From assembly GCA_023432995.1 (NCBI GenBank), contig JAEZES010000304.1, positions 1-8,825 on the forward strand: a stretch of DNA of 8,825 bases, read 5' to 3'. The translations under genes were made by a program, and so were the position numbers. Below the pieces are notes generated by a model. It was given only the letters and a program-made list of their open reading frames with translations. It had not been told where the DNA came from and made no database searches. Within the stretch, counting starts at the first letter, position 1; each line of letters starts with the position of its first letter. Origin of the DNA: Pseudomonadota bacterium. Its GTDB lineage: Bacteria > Pseudomonadota > Alphaproteobacteria > Sphingomonadales > Sphingomonadaceae. This document shows positions 1 to 5,931 of this stretch, piece by piece.

Positions 1-387
1 GCCGATCGCGGTCAGGCCGAGCGCCTGCGGCGGGCCGCCGGCGGTCGTGTCGCCGCCGAGCAAGGGCACGCCGTAGTGCTCGAGGACCTCGGCCAGGCCG
101 TCGAGGAAGCCCGACTCGTCGTCGCCCAGCGTGTAGCCGAGCAGCACGCCGAGCGGCTCGGCGCCCTTGGCGGCGAGGTCGGACAGGTTGGTCGCGACCA
201 GCTTCCAGGCGACGTCGGCGCGGGGCGTCCCGGCCAGGAAATGCACGCCTTCGACGAGCATGTCGTGGGTCAGCACCAGCGCTTGGCCGCCGACCTCGAG
301 CACCGCGGCATCGTCGGCCAGACCGCGCGCGGCGGGGTGGTGGGCCAGAGCCCTGAGCGACTCGATAAATGCGCTCTCCGCGCTCAA
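1..387 (-). CDS. thiL: Thiamine-monophosphate kinase ThiL, N-terminal part (cut by window edge)
   Basis: Phosphorylates thiamine monophosphate with ATP to give thiamine diphosphate, the last step of cytoplasmic cofactor synthesis. The 129 visible codons carry the family landmarks in order: GLADDAAVL (about residues 20-28; Asp pair for Mg/ATP), HDMLVEGVHF (about 40-49), NLSDLAAKGAEP (about 66-77) and LLGGDT near the visible end. I infer a TTG start at 387-385, because the frame reads MSAESAFIESLRAL from there and this TTG overlaps the nusB stop as TTGA (384-387). There is no in-frame ATG or GTG at a sensible position and no strong ribosome binding site, so translational coupling to nusB is likely. 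It is the last visible gene of the hisG-hisD-nusB-thiL operon; nusB-thiL adjacency is common in proteobacteria. The C-terminal half lies outside the window. Identity is secure; the exact start is less so. Confidence 0.93.
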   Translation of the reverse strand, partial: MSAESAFIESLRALAHHPAARGLADDAAVLEVGGQALVLTHDMLVEGVHFLAGTPRADVAWKLVATNLSDLAAKGAEPLGVLLGYTLGDDESGFLDGLAEVLEHYGVPLLGGDTTAGGPPQALGLTAIG

Positions 388-836
388 CGCACCGCTTTCG
401 CCACGGCGTCGAGCACGCCGTTGACGATCCGCGTGTCGCCCTTCTCGAAGAACGCGTGCGCGACGTCGAGGTACTCGCTGATCGTCGTGCCGGGCGGGAT
501 GTCGGGACGGGCGAGCAGTTCGTAGGCGCCGGCGCGAAGGATCTGCAGCAGGGTCTTGTCGAGGCGCTCGAGCCGCCAGTCGCTGGTCAGCCGTTCGGCG
601 AGCAGCGCGTCGATCTCCTCCTCGCGCGCGACTACGCCGCTGACCACGTCGTCGAAGAACTCGACTTCGGCGCGCACGTACTGCGCATCCTCGATCTCCT
701 GACCGAGGCGGTGCTGGTGGAACTCGTCGAGCAGGCGCGCCAGCGGCGTGCCCTCCATCTGCCGCTGGTACAGCGCCTGGACCGCGGCGAGGCGGGCGGC
801 GGAGCGGCGGCGCGAGCGGGACGGGGCCTTGCTCAC
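384..836 (-). CDS. nusB: Transcription antitermination factor NusB
   Basis: Small all-helical RNA-binding protein. With NusE (ribosomal protein S10) it binds boxA in rRNA leaders and supports antitermination and rRNA maturation. The 150-residue length fits the family. Seen: a basic N-terminus rich in Arg and Ser, RLAAVQALYQ (about residues 15-24), the LDKTLLQILRAGAYELL helix (about 92-108), and the C-terminal signature SEYLDVAHAFFEKGDTRIVNG (from about 120), which matches the usual ...FVNGVLD ending of NusB. The start is GTG at 836-834, overlapping the hisD stop as GTGA. No good Shine-Dalgarno motif precedes it, so re-initiation after hisD is likely. The stop at 386-384 overlaps the thiL TTG. 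The same frame runs open far upstream, but that extension is antisense-like low-complexity Arg/Ala sequence inside hisD. Confidence 0.94.
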   Translation of the reverse strand: MSKAPSRSRRRSAARLAAVQALYQRQMEGTPLARLLDEFHQHRLGQEIEDAQYVRAEVEFFDDVVSGVVAREEEIDALLAERLTSDWRLERLDKTLLQILRAGAYELLARPDIPPGTTISEYLDVAHAFFEKGDTRIVNGVLDAVAKAVR

Positions 837-2122
837 TTGAGCCGCAGCTCGACCGACTTGGCGTGTGCCGGCAGCCCCTCGACTTCGGCCAGCCTGACCG
901 CCGCCGGGCCGATCTGCGCGAGCGCCTCGGGGCCCATCGAGATGATGCTCGTGCGCTTCATGAAGTCGAGCACCGACAGGCTGCTGGCGAAGCGCGCGCG
1001 GCGGCCGGTCGGCAGTACGTGGTTGGGGCCGGCGACGTAGTCGCCGACCGCCTCGGGCGTGTGGCGGCCGAGGAACACGCTGCCCGCATGGCGCAGCTCG
1101 GCGAACAGCGCTTCGGGATCGTCGACCGCCAGCTCGACGTGCTCGGCGGCGAGGCGGTTGGCGAGGGCGGGGGCCTGCGACAGGTCGTCGACGATGATCA
1201 GCACGCCGTTGTCGTCCCAGCTCTGCCGCGCGGTGGCCTCGGTCGAGAGCATCGTGCACTGCACGTCGACCGCATCGGCGACCATGTCGGCGAACTGGCC
1301 GTCGTCGGTGATCAGGATCGACTGCGACGAAGGGTCGTGCTCGGCCTGGCTGAGCAGGTCGGCGGCGATCCAGTCGGGATCGTTCCTGTTGTCGGCGATA
1401 ACCAGGATCTCGCTCGGCCCGGCGACCATGTCGATGCCGACCACGCCGTAGAGCTGGCGCTTGGCCTCGGCGACATAGTCGTTGCCCGGGCCGGTGATCA
1501 CGTCGACCGCGGCGATGCGCCCGGTGCCGTAGGCGAGCGCGGCGATCGCCTGGGCGCCGCCGATGCGCCAGACCTCGTCGACCCCGACGAGGTGCGCCGC
1601 GGCCAGCACCAGCGGGTTGATCTCGCCGCGCGGAGTCGGGGTAGCCACGACCAGCCGCTCGACGCCGGCGACCTTGGCCGGGATCGCGTTCATCAGCAGC
1701 GACGAAGGGTAGGCGGCGCGGCCGCCGGGGACGTAGAGCCCGGCTGCGTCGACCGGCCGCCAGGTGGCGCCGAGGCGCACGCCGAGCGCGTCGGTGAAGT
1801 CGCGGTCGCGCGGCAGCTGGTCGAGGTGGTAGGCGCGGATGCGCTCGGCGGCGAGCTCGAGCGCCTCGCGCAGCTCCGGGTCGAGCGCGGCGAACGCCGC
1901 CGCGCAATCGGCCGGGTCGATGCGCCAGTCGCCGTCGGACGAGAGCGAATGCCGGTCGAACCGCTGGGTATACTCGCTGAGCGCCTCGTCGCCGCGCTGG
2001 CGGACTTCGGACAGGATGTCGGCCACGACGCGCGAGACGTCCTCGCCGCTGTCGCGGCGCTCGTCGACCAGCCGGGCGAACTTGCGCTCGAACGCGGGAT
2101 CGCGGGTCTCGAGCCGCAGCAT
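833..2122 (-). CDS. hisD: Histidinol dehydrogenase HisD
   Basis: Zinc- and NAD-dependent enzyme that oxidises L-histidinol through histidinal to L-histidine, the last two steps of the pathway. The 429-residue length is typical. Visible motifs: GLYVPGGRAAYPSSLLMN (about 128-145), GPGNDYVAEAKR (211-222), DMVAGPSEILVIAD (231-244) and DLLSQAEHDP (255-264). By alignment in mind with the E. coli enzyme, the zinc ligands are Q259, H262, D361 and H420, and the catalytic pair is E327-H328 in AAEHVEL. All are present, so the enzyme should be active. The ATG at 2122-2120 has GAGG (2133-2130) seven bases upstream and overlaps the hisG stop as TGATG. Its stop overlaps the nusB GTG by four bases. It belongs to the same operon as hisG. 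Confidence 0.97.
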   Translation of the reverse strand: MLRLETRDPAFERKFARLVDERRDSGEDVSRVVADILSEVRQRGDEALSEYTQRFDRHSLSSDGDWRIDPADCAAAFAALDPELREALELAAERIRAYHLDQLPRDRDFTDALGVRLGATWRPVDAAGLYVPGGRAAYPSSLLMNAIPAKVAGVERLVVATPTPRGEINPLVLAAAHLVGVDEVWRIGGAQAIAALAYGTGRIAAVDVITGPGNDYVAEAKRQLYGVVGIDMVAGPSEILVIADNRNDPDWIAADLLSQAEHDPSSQSILITDDGQFADMVADAVDVQCTMLSTEATARQSWDDNGVLIIVDDLSQAPALANRLAAEHVELAVDDPEALFAELRHAGSVFLGRHTPEAVGDYVAGPNHVLPTGRRARFASSLSVLDFMKRTSIISMGPEALAQIGPAAVRLAEVEGLPAHAKSVELRLK

Positions 2123-2778
2123 CAGGCGGCCTCGCTGTCGGCCAGCGCGCGGAACCGCTCGACCAGCGCGGCCACGCGCGGGTCGGTCTTGAGCGCGGCG
2201 CGGTTGACGATCAGGCGAGCCGAGACCTGCATGATCGTGTCGGTCTCGACGAGCCCGTTGTCGGCCAGCGTGCGGCCGCTCGACACGAGGTCGACGATCC
2301 GCATCGACAGGCCGAGCGACGGCGCCAGCTCCATTGCCCCGTTGAGCTTGACGCACTCGGCCTGGATGCCCTGGCGCTCGAACCAGCGGCTGGTCAGATT
2401 CGGGTACTTGGTCGCGACGCGCAGGTGGCTGGCGTTGCCGGGGTTGTAGAACCGCGCGTCCTTCGGTTCGGCGACCGACAGGCGGCAGTGGCCGATGCCC
2501 AGATCGACCGGGGCGTAGAGCTCGGAATAGTCGAACTCCTCGATCACGTCGGAGCCGACGATCCCGGCCTGCGCCGCGCCGAACGCGACGAACGTGGCGA
2601 CGTCGAACGCGCGCACGCGGACCAGGCGCAAGTCGCCGCCCTCGCAGGCGAAGCTGAGCGCGCGGCTGGCCTTGTCGTGGAAAGCCGCTTCGGGCACGAC
2701 GCCGGCGCGCGCCATCAGCGGCAGGGCCTCTTCGAGGATGCGCCCCTTGGGCACGGCGAAGGTCAGCGGCGACGACAT
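2122..2778 (-). CDS. hisG: ATP phosphoribosyltransferase, short form HisG (catalytic subunit)
   Basis: Condenses ATP with PRPP to form phosphoribosyl-ATP, the committed step of histidine synthesis. The 218-residue length and the lack of a C-terminal regulatory domain mark it as the short form, which in known systems needs the HisRS-like partner HisZ for activity and feedback control. No hisZ is in this window. Seen: [16 protein letters not shown] (about 7-22), [11 protein letters not shown] (71-81), and the family signature from E150 to L171, which fits E-x5-G-x-S-x2-IV-D-L and includes the PRPP-loop stretch DLVSSGRTL (163-171). I chose the ATG at 2778 because [13 protein letters not shown] is a normal HisG start. 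A TTG at 2814 would add 12 residues ([11 protein letters not shown]) that do not look like HisG. No clear Shine-Dalgarno motif precedes the ATG. First gene of the operon. Confidence 0.95.
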   Translation of the reverse strand: MSSPLTFAVPKGRILEEALPLMARAGVVPEAAFHDKASRALSFACEGGDLRLVRVRAFDVATFVAFGAAQAGIVGSDVIEEFDYSELYAPVDLGIGHCRLSVAEPKDARFYNPGNASHLRVATKYPNLTSRWFERQGIQAECVKLNGAMELAPSLGLSMRIVDLVSSGRTLADNGLVETDTIMQVSARLIVNRAALKTDPRVAALVERFRALADSEAA

Positions 2779-2819
2779 GGCGCGCGCATGTAGCAGCAGC
2801 AGGCGAAAGGGCAACGGCG
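2779..2819. promoter_or_regulatory. Divergent gap between hisG and the DUF2332 gene
   Basis: These 41 bases are all that separates the two outward-facing starts. On the plus strand AAAGGG (2806-2811) stands eight bases before the DUF2332 ATG and is a plausible ribosome binding site. On the minus strand I see no Shine-Dalgarno motif before hisG and no convincing -10/-35 pair for either gene. At least one promoter probably lies inside the opposite coding sequence. The stretch includes a short CAG triplet run. Confidence 0.4.
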
Positions 2820-3890
2820 ATGGCGGCGGGACCGGTCATGGGGATCACCGACGTCCGCGAGGCGATCGCCTGGCAGGCGAGCCATGCCGAGAGGGCCGAC
2901 GCGCCGATCACCGGGCGGATCGTCCGCGCCGAGCTGGCGATCCTCGACACCCATACCGAGCTGGGCCGGCGGATGACCGGCTGGCCGGGGCTGAGCCTCG
3001 AGGACGCGATGCCGCTGCGCGTCGCCGGCGGGCTGCACTGGCTGCACCTGTCGGGCGCGGAGGCGCGGCTGGCGCCGGTCTACGCCGGCGCGGTGACCGA
3101 CCAGGCGGCGGTCGACGCCCTCGTCGCCGCGGTCGCGCAGGCGTGGGATGCCAGGCTCGTGCCGTGGCTCGATCATCCGCCGCAGACCAACGAGGCCGGA
3201 CGGTCGTCGAGCCTCGTGGCCGGCCTGTTGTGGCTGGCGCAACGGCTCGGTCCGCGCTTCGAGATGAACGAGATCGGCGCCAGCGCCGGGGTCAACACGA
3301 TGATCGAGCGCTATCGCTACGACCTCGGCGGGGTCGCGGTCGGGCCGGTCGGCTCGCCGATGAAGCTGGCGCCGGCGTGGCGCGGCCCGCCGCCACCGGC
3401 CGGCGAGGTGGCGATCGTGGCGATCCGCGGCTGCGACGTGGCCCCGGTCGACCTGTCCGATGCGGCAGAGGCGCTCCGCCTCAAGGCCTATGTCTGGCCC
3501 GACGCGCCCGAGCGGATGGAGCGGATCGACGCCGCGGCGCGGCTTGCGGCCGAAGCGCCGCCGCTGATCGAGCGCAGCGACGCCGCGCCGTTCGTCGCCG
3601 AGCGGCTCGCGGCTCCGCAGGAGGCGGGAGTCACACGCGTGCTGTATCATTCGGTCATGTGGCAGTACCTGCCCGAGCCGACGCGCCGCGCGATCACCGC
3701 GTCGATGGACCGGGCGGCGAGCCAGGCGACCCCGGAGCGGCCGCTGGCCTGGGTCCAGCTGGAAACCAACCGCGCGACCTTCCGCCACGAGCTGTCGATC
3801 CGCTTCTGGCCGGGCGGCGGGGAGCCGGTCGTCCTGGCCGAGGCGCATCCGCACGGCGCGTGGATCGAGTGGCGCGTCGAGCACGGTTAA
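2820..3890 (+). CDS. DUF2332 family protein (function unknown)
   Basis: A 356-residue soluble protein that I recognise as the DUF2332 family. Seen: a conserved [18 protein letters not shown] block (about 123-140), then [19 protein letters not shown] (about 147-165), which is the family hallmark usually written as E-x-GASAGLN. A C-terminal block [16 protein letters not shown] (about 275-290) and [10 protein letters not shown] (about 324-333) complete it. The GASAG turn after a short acidic strand recalls the glycine loop of nucleotide- or SAM-binding folds, but that is only a resemblance and no activity can be assigned. There is no signal peptide or membrane segment, so it is probably cytoplasmic. 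The ATG at 2820 has AAAGGG eight bases upstream; an in-frame ATG at 2838 is a possible later start. It is divergent from hisG, and I see no intrinsic terminator downstream. Confidence 0.85.
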   Translation: MAAGPVMGITDVREAIAWQASHAERADAPITGRIVRAELAILDTHTELGRRMTGWPGLSLEDAMPLRVAGGLHWLHLSGAEARLAPVYAGAVTDQAAVDALVAAVAQAWDARLVPWLDHPPQTNEAGRSSSLVAGLLWLAQRLGPRFEMNEIGASAGVNTMIERYRYDLGGVAVGPVGSPMKLAPAWRGPPPPAGEVAIVAIRGCDVAPVDLSDAAEALRLKAYVWPDAPERMERIDAAARLAAEAPPLIERSDAAPFVAERLAAPQEAGVTRVLYHSVMWQYLPEPTRRAITASMDRAASQATPERPLAWVQLETNRATFRHELSIRFWPGGGEPVVLAEAHPHGAWIEWRVEHG

Positions 3891-3963
3891 TCGGCGCGCA
3901 AGAAGCGTAGCAGAGTGTATCCTTTGTCGCACTGCACAACAGGCCGTGCGCCGTGCCAGTCTG

Positions 3964-4035
3964 CGTACAAGACACTGTAAACACGTCGATTTCGTCCATC
4001 GCGCGCGGCTTTCGGGCCGTACAAAGTCCGACACT
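3964..4035 (+). repeat. Spaced direct repeat CGTACAA...GACACT upstream of urcA
   Basis: CGTACAAGACACT at 3964-3976 recurs as CGTACAA (4018-4024) plus GACACT (4030-4035), with five extra bases between the two halves. The copies start 54 bases apart, close to five helical turns. The first copy also forms an imperfect hairpin (CAGTCT 3957-3962 with AGACACTG 3970-3977). They lie 88 or more bases upstream of the urcA start, so they could be regulator sites or duplicated promoter elements. Chance similarity cannot be excluded. Confidence 0.35.
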
Positions 4036-4067
4036 TTCTTTCAGGCGCGGCAAACCGCTGCGACGAA

Positions 4068-4106
4068 CGGCGCCTAGTCCGGCTTCATCGCCCGAGAGGG
4101 GCGCCG
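4068..4106 (+). other. Inverted repeat in the urcA leader
   Basis: CGGCGCC (4068-4074) is the exact reverse complement of GGCGCCG (4100-4106), with one further T-G pair inside (4075 with 4099). The intervening 25 bases contain no T run. The right arm ends three bases before the AAGGA ribosome binding site at 4110-4114. If transcribed, the structure would sit at the 3' end of the 5' leader and could influence mRNA stability or translation. It is a weak call in such G+C-rich DNA. Confidence 0.35.
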
Positions 4107-4109
4107 AAC

Positions 4110-4114
4110 AAGGA
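4110..4114 (+). promoter_or_regulatory. Ribosome binding site of urcA
   Basis: AAGGA lies eight bases before the ATG at 4123 and is the clearest Shine-Dalgarno match in the window. It fixes the urcA start and suggests good expression. Confidence 0.75.
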
Positions 4115-4122
4115 ATTGCATC

Positions 4123-4428
4123 ATGAAGAAGCTGTCTGTCGCCGCCGTCATCTCCGTGGCCCTGTCCTCGATCGCCGTTGCTCCGGCCGCGGCCCAGGAC
4201 ACCCAGGTGGCCATCGCCTACGGCGATCTCGATCTCGCCACTCCCGCCGGCAGCGAAGCGCTGGCCGAGCGGATCGAAGCCGGCGTCAAGGCCGTCTGCG
4301 CCCGCCCCGACATTCGCGACCTGAAGGAAATGGCCGCGTGGGAGCAGTGCAAGGACGCTGCCGTGAGCTCGGCCGCCGAGCAGCTCGCCCGCCAGGGCGC
4401 CAGCGTGACGCTCGCCGCCGCGAACTGA
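4123..4428 (+). CDS. UrcA family periplasmic protein
   Basis: A 101-residue small exported protein that I recognise as the UrcA family, which is uncharacterised and abundant in sphingomonads and relatives. Residues 1-24 form a Sec signal peptide: two Lys (2-3), a hydrophobic core to about 20, and a predicted signal peptidase cut after A24 in PAAAQD. The mature part has the family pattern VAIAYGDLDLATPAGSEAL (29-47), a helix ending in VKAVC (C59), and a second Cys at C76 in AWEQCKDA. The two cysteines could form a periplasmic disulfide. A clear AAGGA ribosome binding site precedes the ATG and a strong intrinsic terminator follows the stop by 24 bases, so it is probably a single-gene transcript. 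No function is known. Confidence 0.88.
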   Translation: MKKLSVAAVISVALSSIAVAPAAAQDTQVAIAYGDLDLATPAGSEALAERIEAGVKAVCARPDIRDLKEMAAWEQCKDAAVSSAAEQLARQGASVTLAAAN

Positions 4429-4452
4429 TTTCCGCCTCCCCGCGGATTCTTC

Positions 4453-4487
4453 AGCCGGTCGCACGTTCGTCGTGCGGCCGGCTTTTT
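4453..4487 (+). terminator. Intrinsic terminator after urcA
   Basis: AGCCGGTCGCACG (4453-4465) pairs over 13 positions with CGTGCGGCCGGCT (4471-4483), with one T-G wobble, around the five-base loop TTCGT. A T run follows (4483-4487). It starts 24 bases after the urcA stop. This is a textbook Rho-independent terminator, and it separates urcA from the membrane-protein genes downstream. Confidence 0.92.
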
Positions 4488-4520
4488 CGTGGCGATTTCA
4501 GCGATTGCTCAGCGTTCGCT

Positions 4521-4569
4521 CATGCCTTTCACCGGCGCCTTGGCGAAAAGGACGCCGGCTACAGGCATG
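4521..4569 (+). other. 49-base imperfect hairpin in the 5' leader of the membrane-protein cluster
   Basis: The arms are CATGCCT (4521-4527) with AGGCATG (4563-4569), then a symmetrical four-by-four internal loop (TTCA/CTAC). Next come CCGGCG (4532-4537) with CGCCGG (4553-4558), a single bulged A (4552), CCTT (4538-4541) with AAGG (4548-4551), and a GGCGAA loop. That is 17 pairs in total, with no T tract, so it is not a normal terminator. The last base of the right arm is also the first G of the GAGAGG ribosome binding site (4569-4574) of the next gene. It may be a translational control or stability element, or a dispersed repeat. Confidence 0.6.
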
Positions 4570-4580
4570 AGAGGTGCGAG

Positions 4581-5153
4581 ATGACGGCGATCGGACAACC
4601 CGGAGGGTGGGCGCGCAGCCCGGGGCGGATGCTGCTGTGGGCGGTGCCGACCGCCCTGCTGGCGACGCCCGCGGTGATGATGGCGCGAGCCGTCGACGGC
4701 TGGCGGTGGAGCCCGTTCGACTTCGTCTTCGCCGCGGTGCTGCTCTACGGAACGACCGCGCTGATCGACCTCGCGATCCGCAGGGGCGGCAACACCGCGT
4801 ACCGTCTCGGCGCCGCCGTCGCCGCGCTCACCGCCCTGCTGCTGGTGTGGGTCAACGGCGCGGTCGGCGTGATCGGCAACGAGGACAACCCGGCCAACCT
4901 GGTGTTCCTCGGCGTCATCGCCGTCGCGCTCGCCGGTTCGGCGTGGGCCCGGTTCGCTGCCCGCGGCATGGCGTGGGCCATGCTGGGAGCCTGCGCGCTG
5001 ACCATGGCCGTCGCGGCGGCGGCGCTGACTCTCGATCTAAGTGCGGGCGACCCGCCGGGATCGGCCGGCCTGGCGCTGCTGATCGGCGGCTTCGCCCTGC
5101 TGTGGGGGCTGTCGGCGGCGCTGTTCGCCAAGGCGGCGCGCGACGCCGCGTGA
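4581..5153 (+). CDS. Six-helix integral membrane protein, function unknown
   Basis: 190 residues with about six hydrophobic segments, near residues 17-36, 46-66, 75-98, 104-124, 128-150 and 163-184. A conserved-looking loop, VNGAVGVIGNEDNPANL (91-107), lies between helices three and four. I recall a similar GxxGxEDNPANL segment in short bacterial membrane proteins of unknown function, so this may be a longer member of that group. Its polar and acidic residues beside membrane helices could bind a metal or ligand, but this is inference. The ATG at 4581 has GAGAGG (4569-4574) six bases upstream. The frame stays open further upstream through urcA, but that is out-of-frame read-through, not coding. 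The next gene follows after 19 bases, so the two are probably co-transcribed. Confidence 0.8.
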   Translation: MTAIGQPGGWARSPGRMLLWAVPTALLATPAVMMARAVDGWRWSPFDFVFAAVLLYGTTALIDLAIRRGGNTAYRLGAAVAALTALLLVWVNGAVGVIGNEDNPANLVFLGVIAVALAGSAWARFAARGMAWAMLGACALTMAVAAAALTLDLSAGDPPGSAGLALLIGGFALLWGLSAALFAKAARDAA

Positions 5154-5172
5154 CTCTGACGGGAGACGTTCG

Positions 5173-5505
5173 ATGACCACCACGACCGACACCGCTTCGC
5201 CGTTCCGCGCCCCGAGCGCGTGGATTCCGATCGCGCTCGCCGGCGCGGCGACCGCGCTGCTCGCGGGCTACCTGCTGACCGGCCCGCACGAGCCGACCCT
5301 CGTGGTCGAGAACGGCATCGCCCGGCCCGACGAAAGCGGCGCCGCGCGCCTGTGGCAACTGCTGATGCTGCTGCAGGTGCCGTGCGCGCTCTATTTCGCC
5401 GCCTGGTGGCTGCCCAAGGATCCGAAGCGCGCGCTGGCGATGCTCGGGCTGCAGGGCTTCGCGTTCCTCGCCGCGGCCCTGCCGGTGGTGTTGCTCGAAC
5501 TCTAA
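5173..5505 (+). CDS. Small three-helix membrane protein, function unknown
   Basis: 110 residues with three predicted membrane segments (about 16-36, 60-80 and 87-108). A short polar loop with an acidic patch (RPDESG, 51-56) lies between the first two. The block LWQLLMLLQVP (60-70) followed by WWLPKDPKRALAMLGLQ (78-94) resembles a small family of unknown function that I recall next to proteins of the preceding gene's type; I could not check this. The ATG at 5173 has GGGAGA (5160-5165) seven bases upstream. It lies 19 bases after the previous gene, which points to one operon. Note that the frame continues open after the TAA (5503-5505) into the next small gene. Confidence 0.78.
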   Translation: MTTTTDTASPFRAPSAWIPIALAGAATALLAGYLLTGPHEPTLVVENGIARPDESGAARLWQLLMLLQVPCALYFAAWWLPKDPKRALAMLGLQGFAFLAAALPVVLLEL

Positions 5506-5610
5506 GGACGTGCGGCACTACCGGCGTACGCAGCGCGGTTCTTCGCCCTAATTCCCGGGCTTGCCGTCGCGGCCGGACTGGTCGCGGGCCTGGATGGTGC
5601 CGCCGGGCTG

Positions 5611-5832
5611 ATGATTTTCGTCTTCGGCGTCCCCACGGCCCTGCTCATGCTCGTGATCGGCTCGGCAGTGTTCTTCGTCCACGGCCTTCGCTGCGCACGA
5701 GACCTCCGCTCGCCGCTTCACCGGGCCGCCGTCGTGCTGGCGAGCCCGGTGCTGGCCCTGGCGGCACTGCTGCTGAGTTTTCCGGCTCTGTCGCTCGGAC
5801 GGTGGGCCGGCCACCTGGCGCTGCCCGGATAG
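5611..5832 (+). CDS. Small hydrophobic protein, possibly 5'-truncated or frameshifted
   Basis: From the ATG at 5611 this reads 73 residues with two hydrophobic segments (about 1-22 and 39-60), a basic stretch between them (RCARDLRSPLHR, 27-38) and a short polar end. The ribosome binding site is poor. The same frame stays open and hydrophobic upstream to the TAA at 5503-5505, including YAARFFALIPGLAVAAGL (from 5530). This would make a further membrane helix, but no ATG, GTG or TTG exists in frame there. A GTG at 5510 in the next frame follows TAAGGA (5503-5508) and reads MRHYRRTQ before a stop at 5549. Either the gene starts at 5611, or a single-base change has broken a longer protein of about 107 residues. 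I do not recognise the family. Codon use is slightly less G/C-biased than in its neighbours. Confidence 0.5.
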   Translation: MIFVFGVPTALLMLVIGSAVFFVHGLRCARDLRSPLHRAAVVLASPVLALAALLLSFPALSLGRWAGHLALPG

Positions 5833-5931
5833 CACGGACCCGGTCCGATGGCCCATTCGGCCCGTGCGGCCGACATCGTCCCCAATGGCTGGCGCTTGCC
5901 AGTCCGCTCGCGAACGGCCTACCCAGTCCGC

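Noticed and set aside
384..1907. Long open frame on the minus strand extending upstream of nusB (about 507 codons)
   Set aside because: Only the last 150 codons are NusB. The upstream part is Arg/Ala/Gly-rich out-of-frame sequence inside hisD, which carries all its catalytic residues in another frame.
863..2449. Long plus-strand open frame opposite hisD and hisG
   Set aside because: It is antisense to two well-supported enzymes, has skewed composition and no domain, and is typical of shadow frames in G+C-rich DNA.
2763..2789. Eight-codon minus-strand mini-ORF (MRAPCRRR) overlapping the hisG start, considered as a leader peptide
   Set aside because: It has no histidine codons, no ribosome binding site and no attenuator-like hairpin with a T run, so there is no support for his attenuation.
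2820..3890. DUF2332 protein as a SAM-dependent methyltransferase
   Set aside because: The GASAG turn is suggestive, but no further methyltransferase motif was recognisable, so no activity is assigned.
3891..3963. Possible terminator for the DUF2332 gene
   Set aside because: There are short GC palindromic fragments only, with no stable stem followed by a T run.
2763..4034. Minus-strand open frame of about 420 codons opposite the DUF2332 gene
   Set aside because: It is antisense to a gene with clear family motifs, is Arg/Asp/Gly-rich and shows no recognisable domain.
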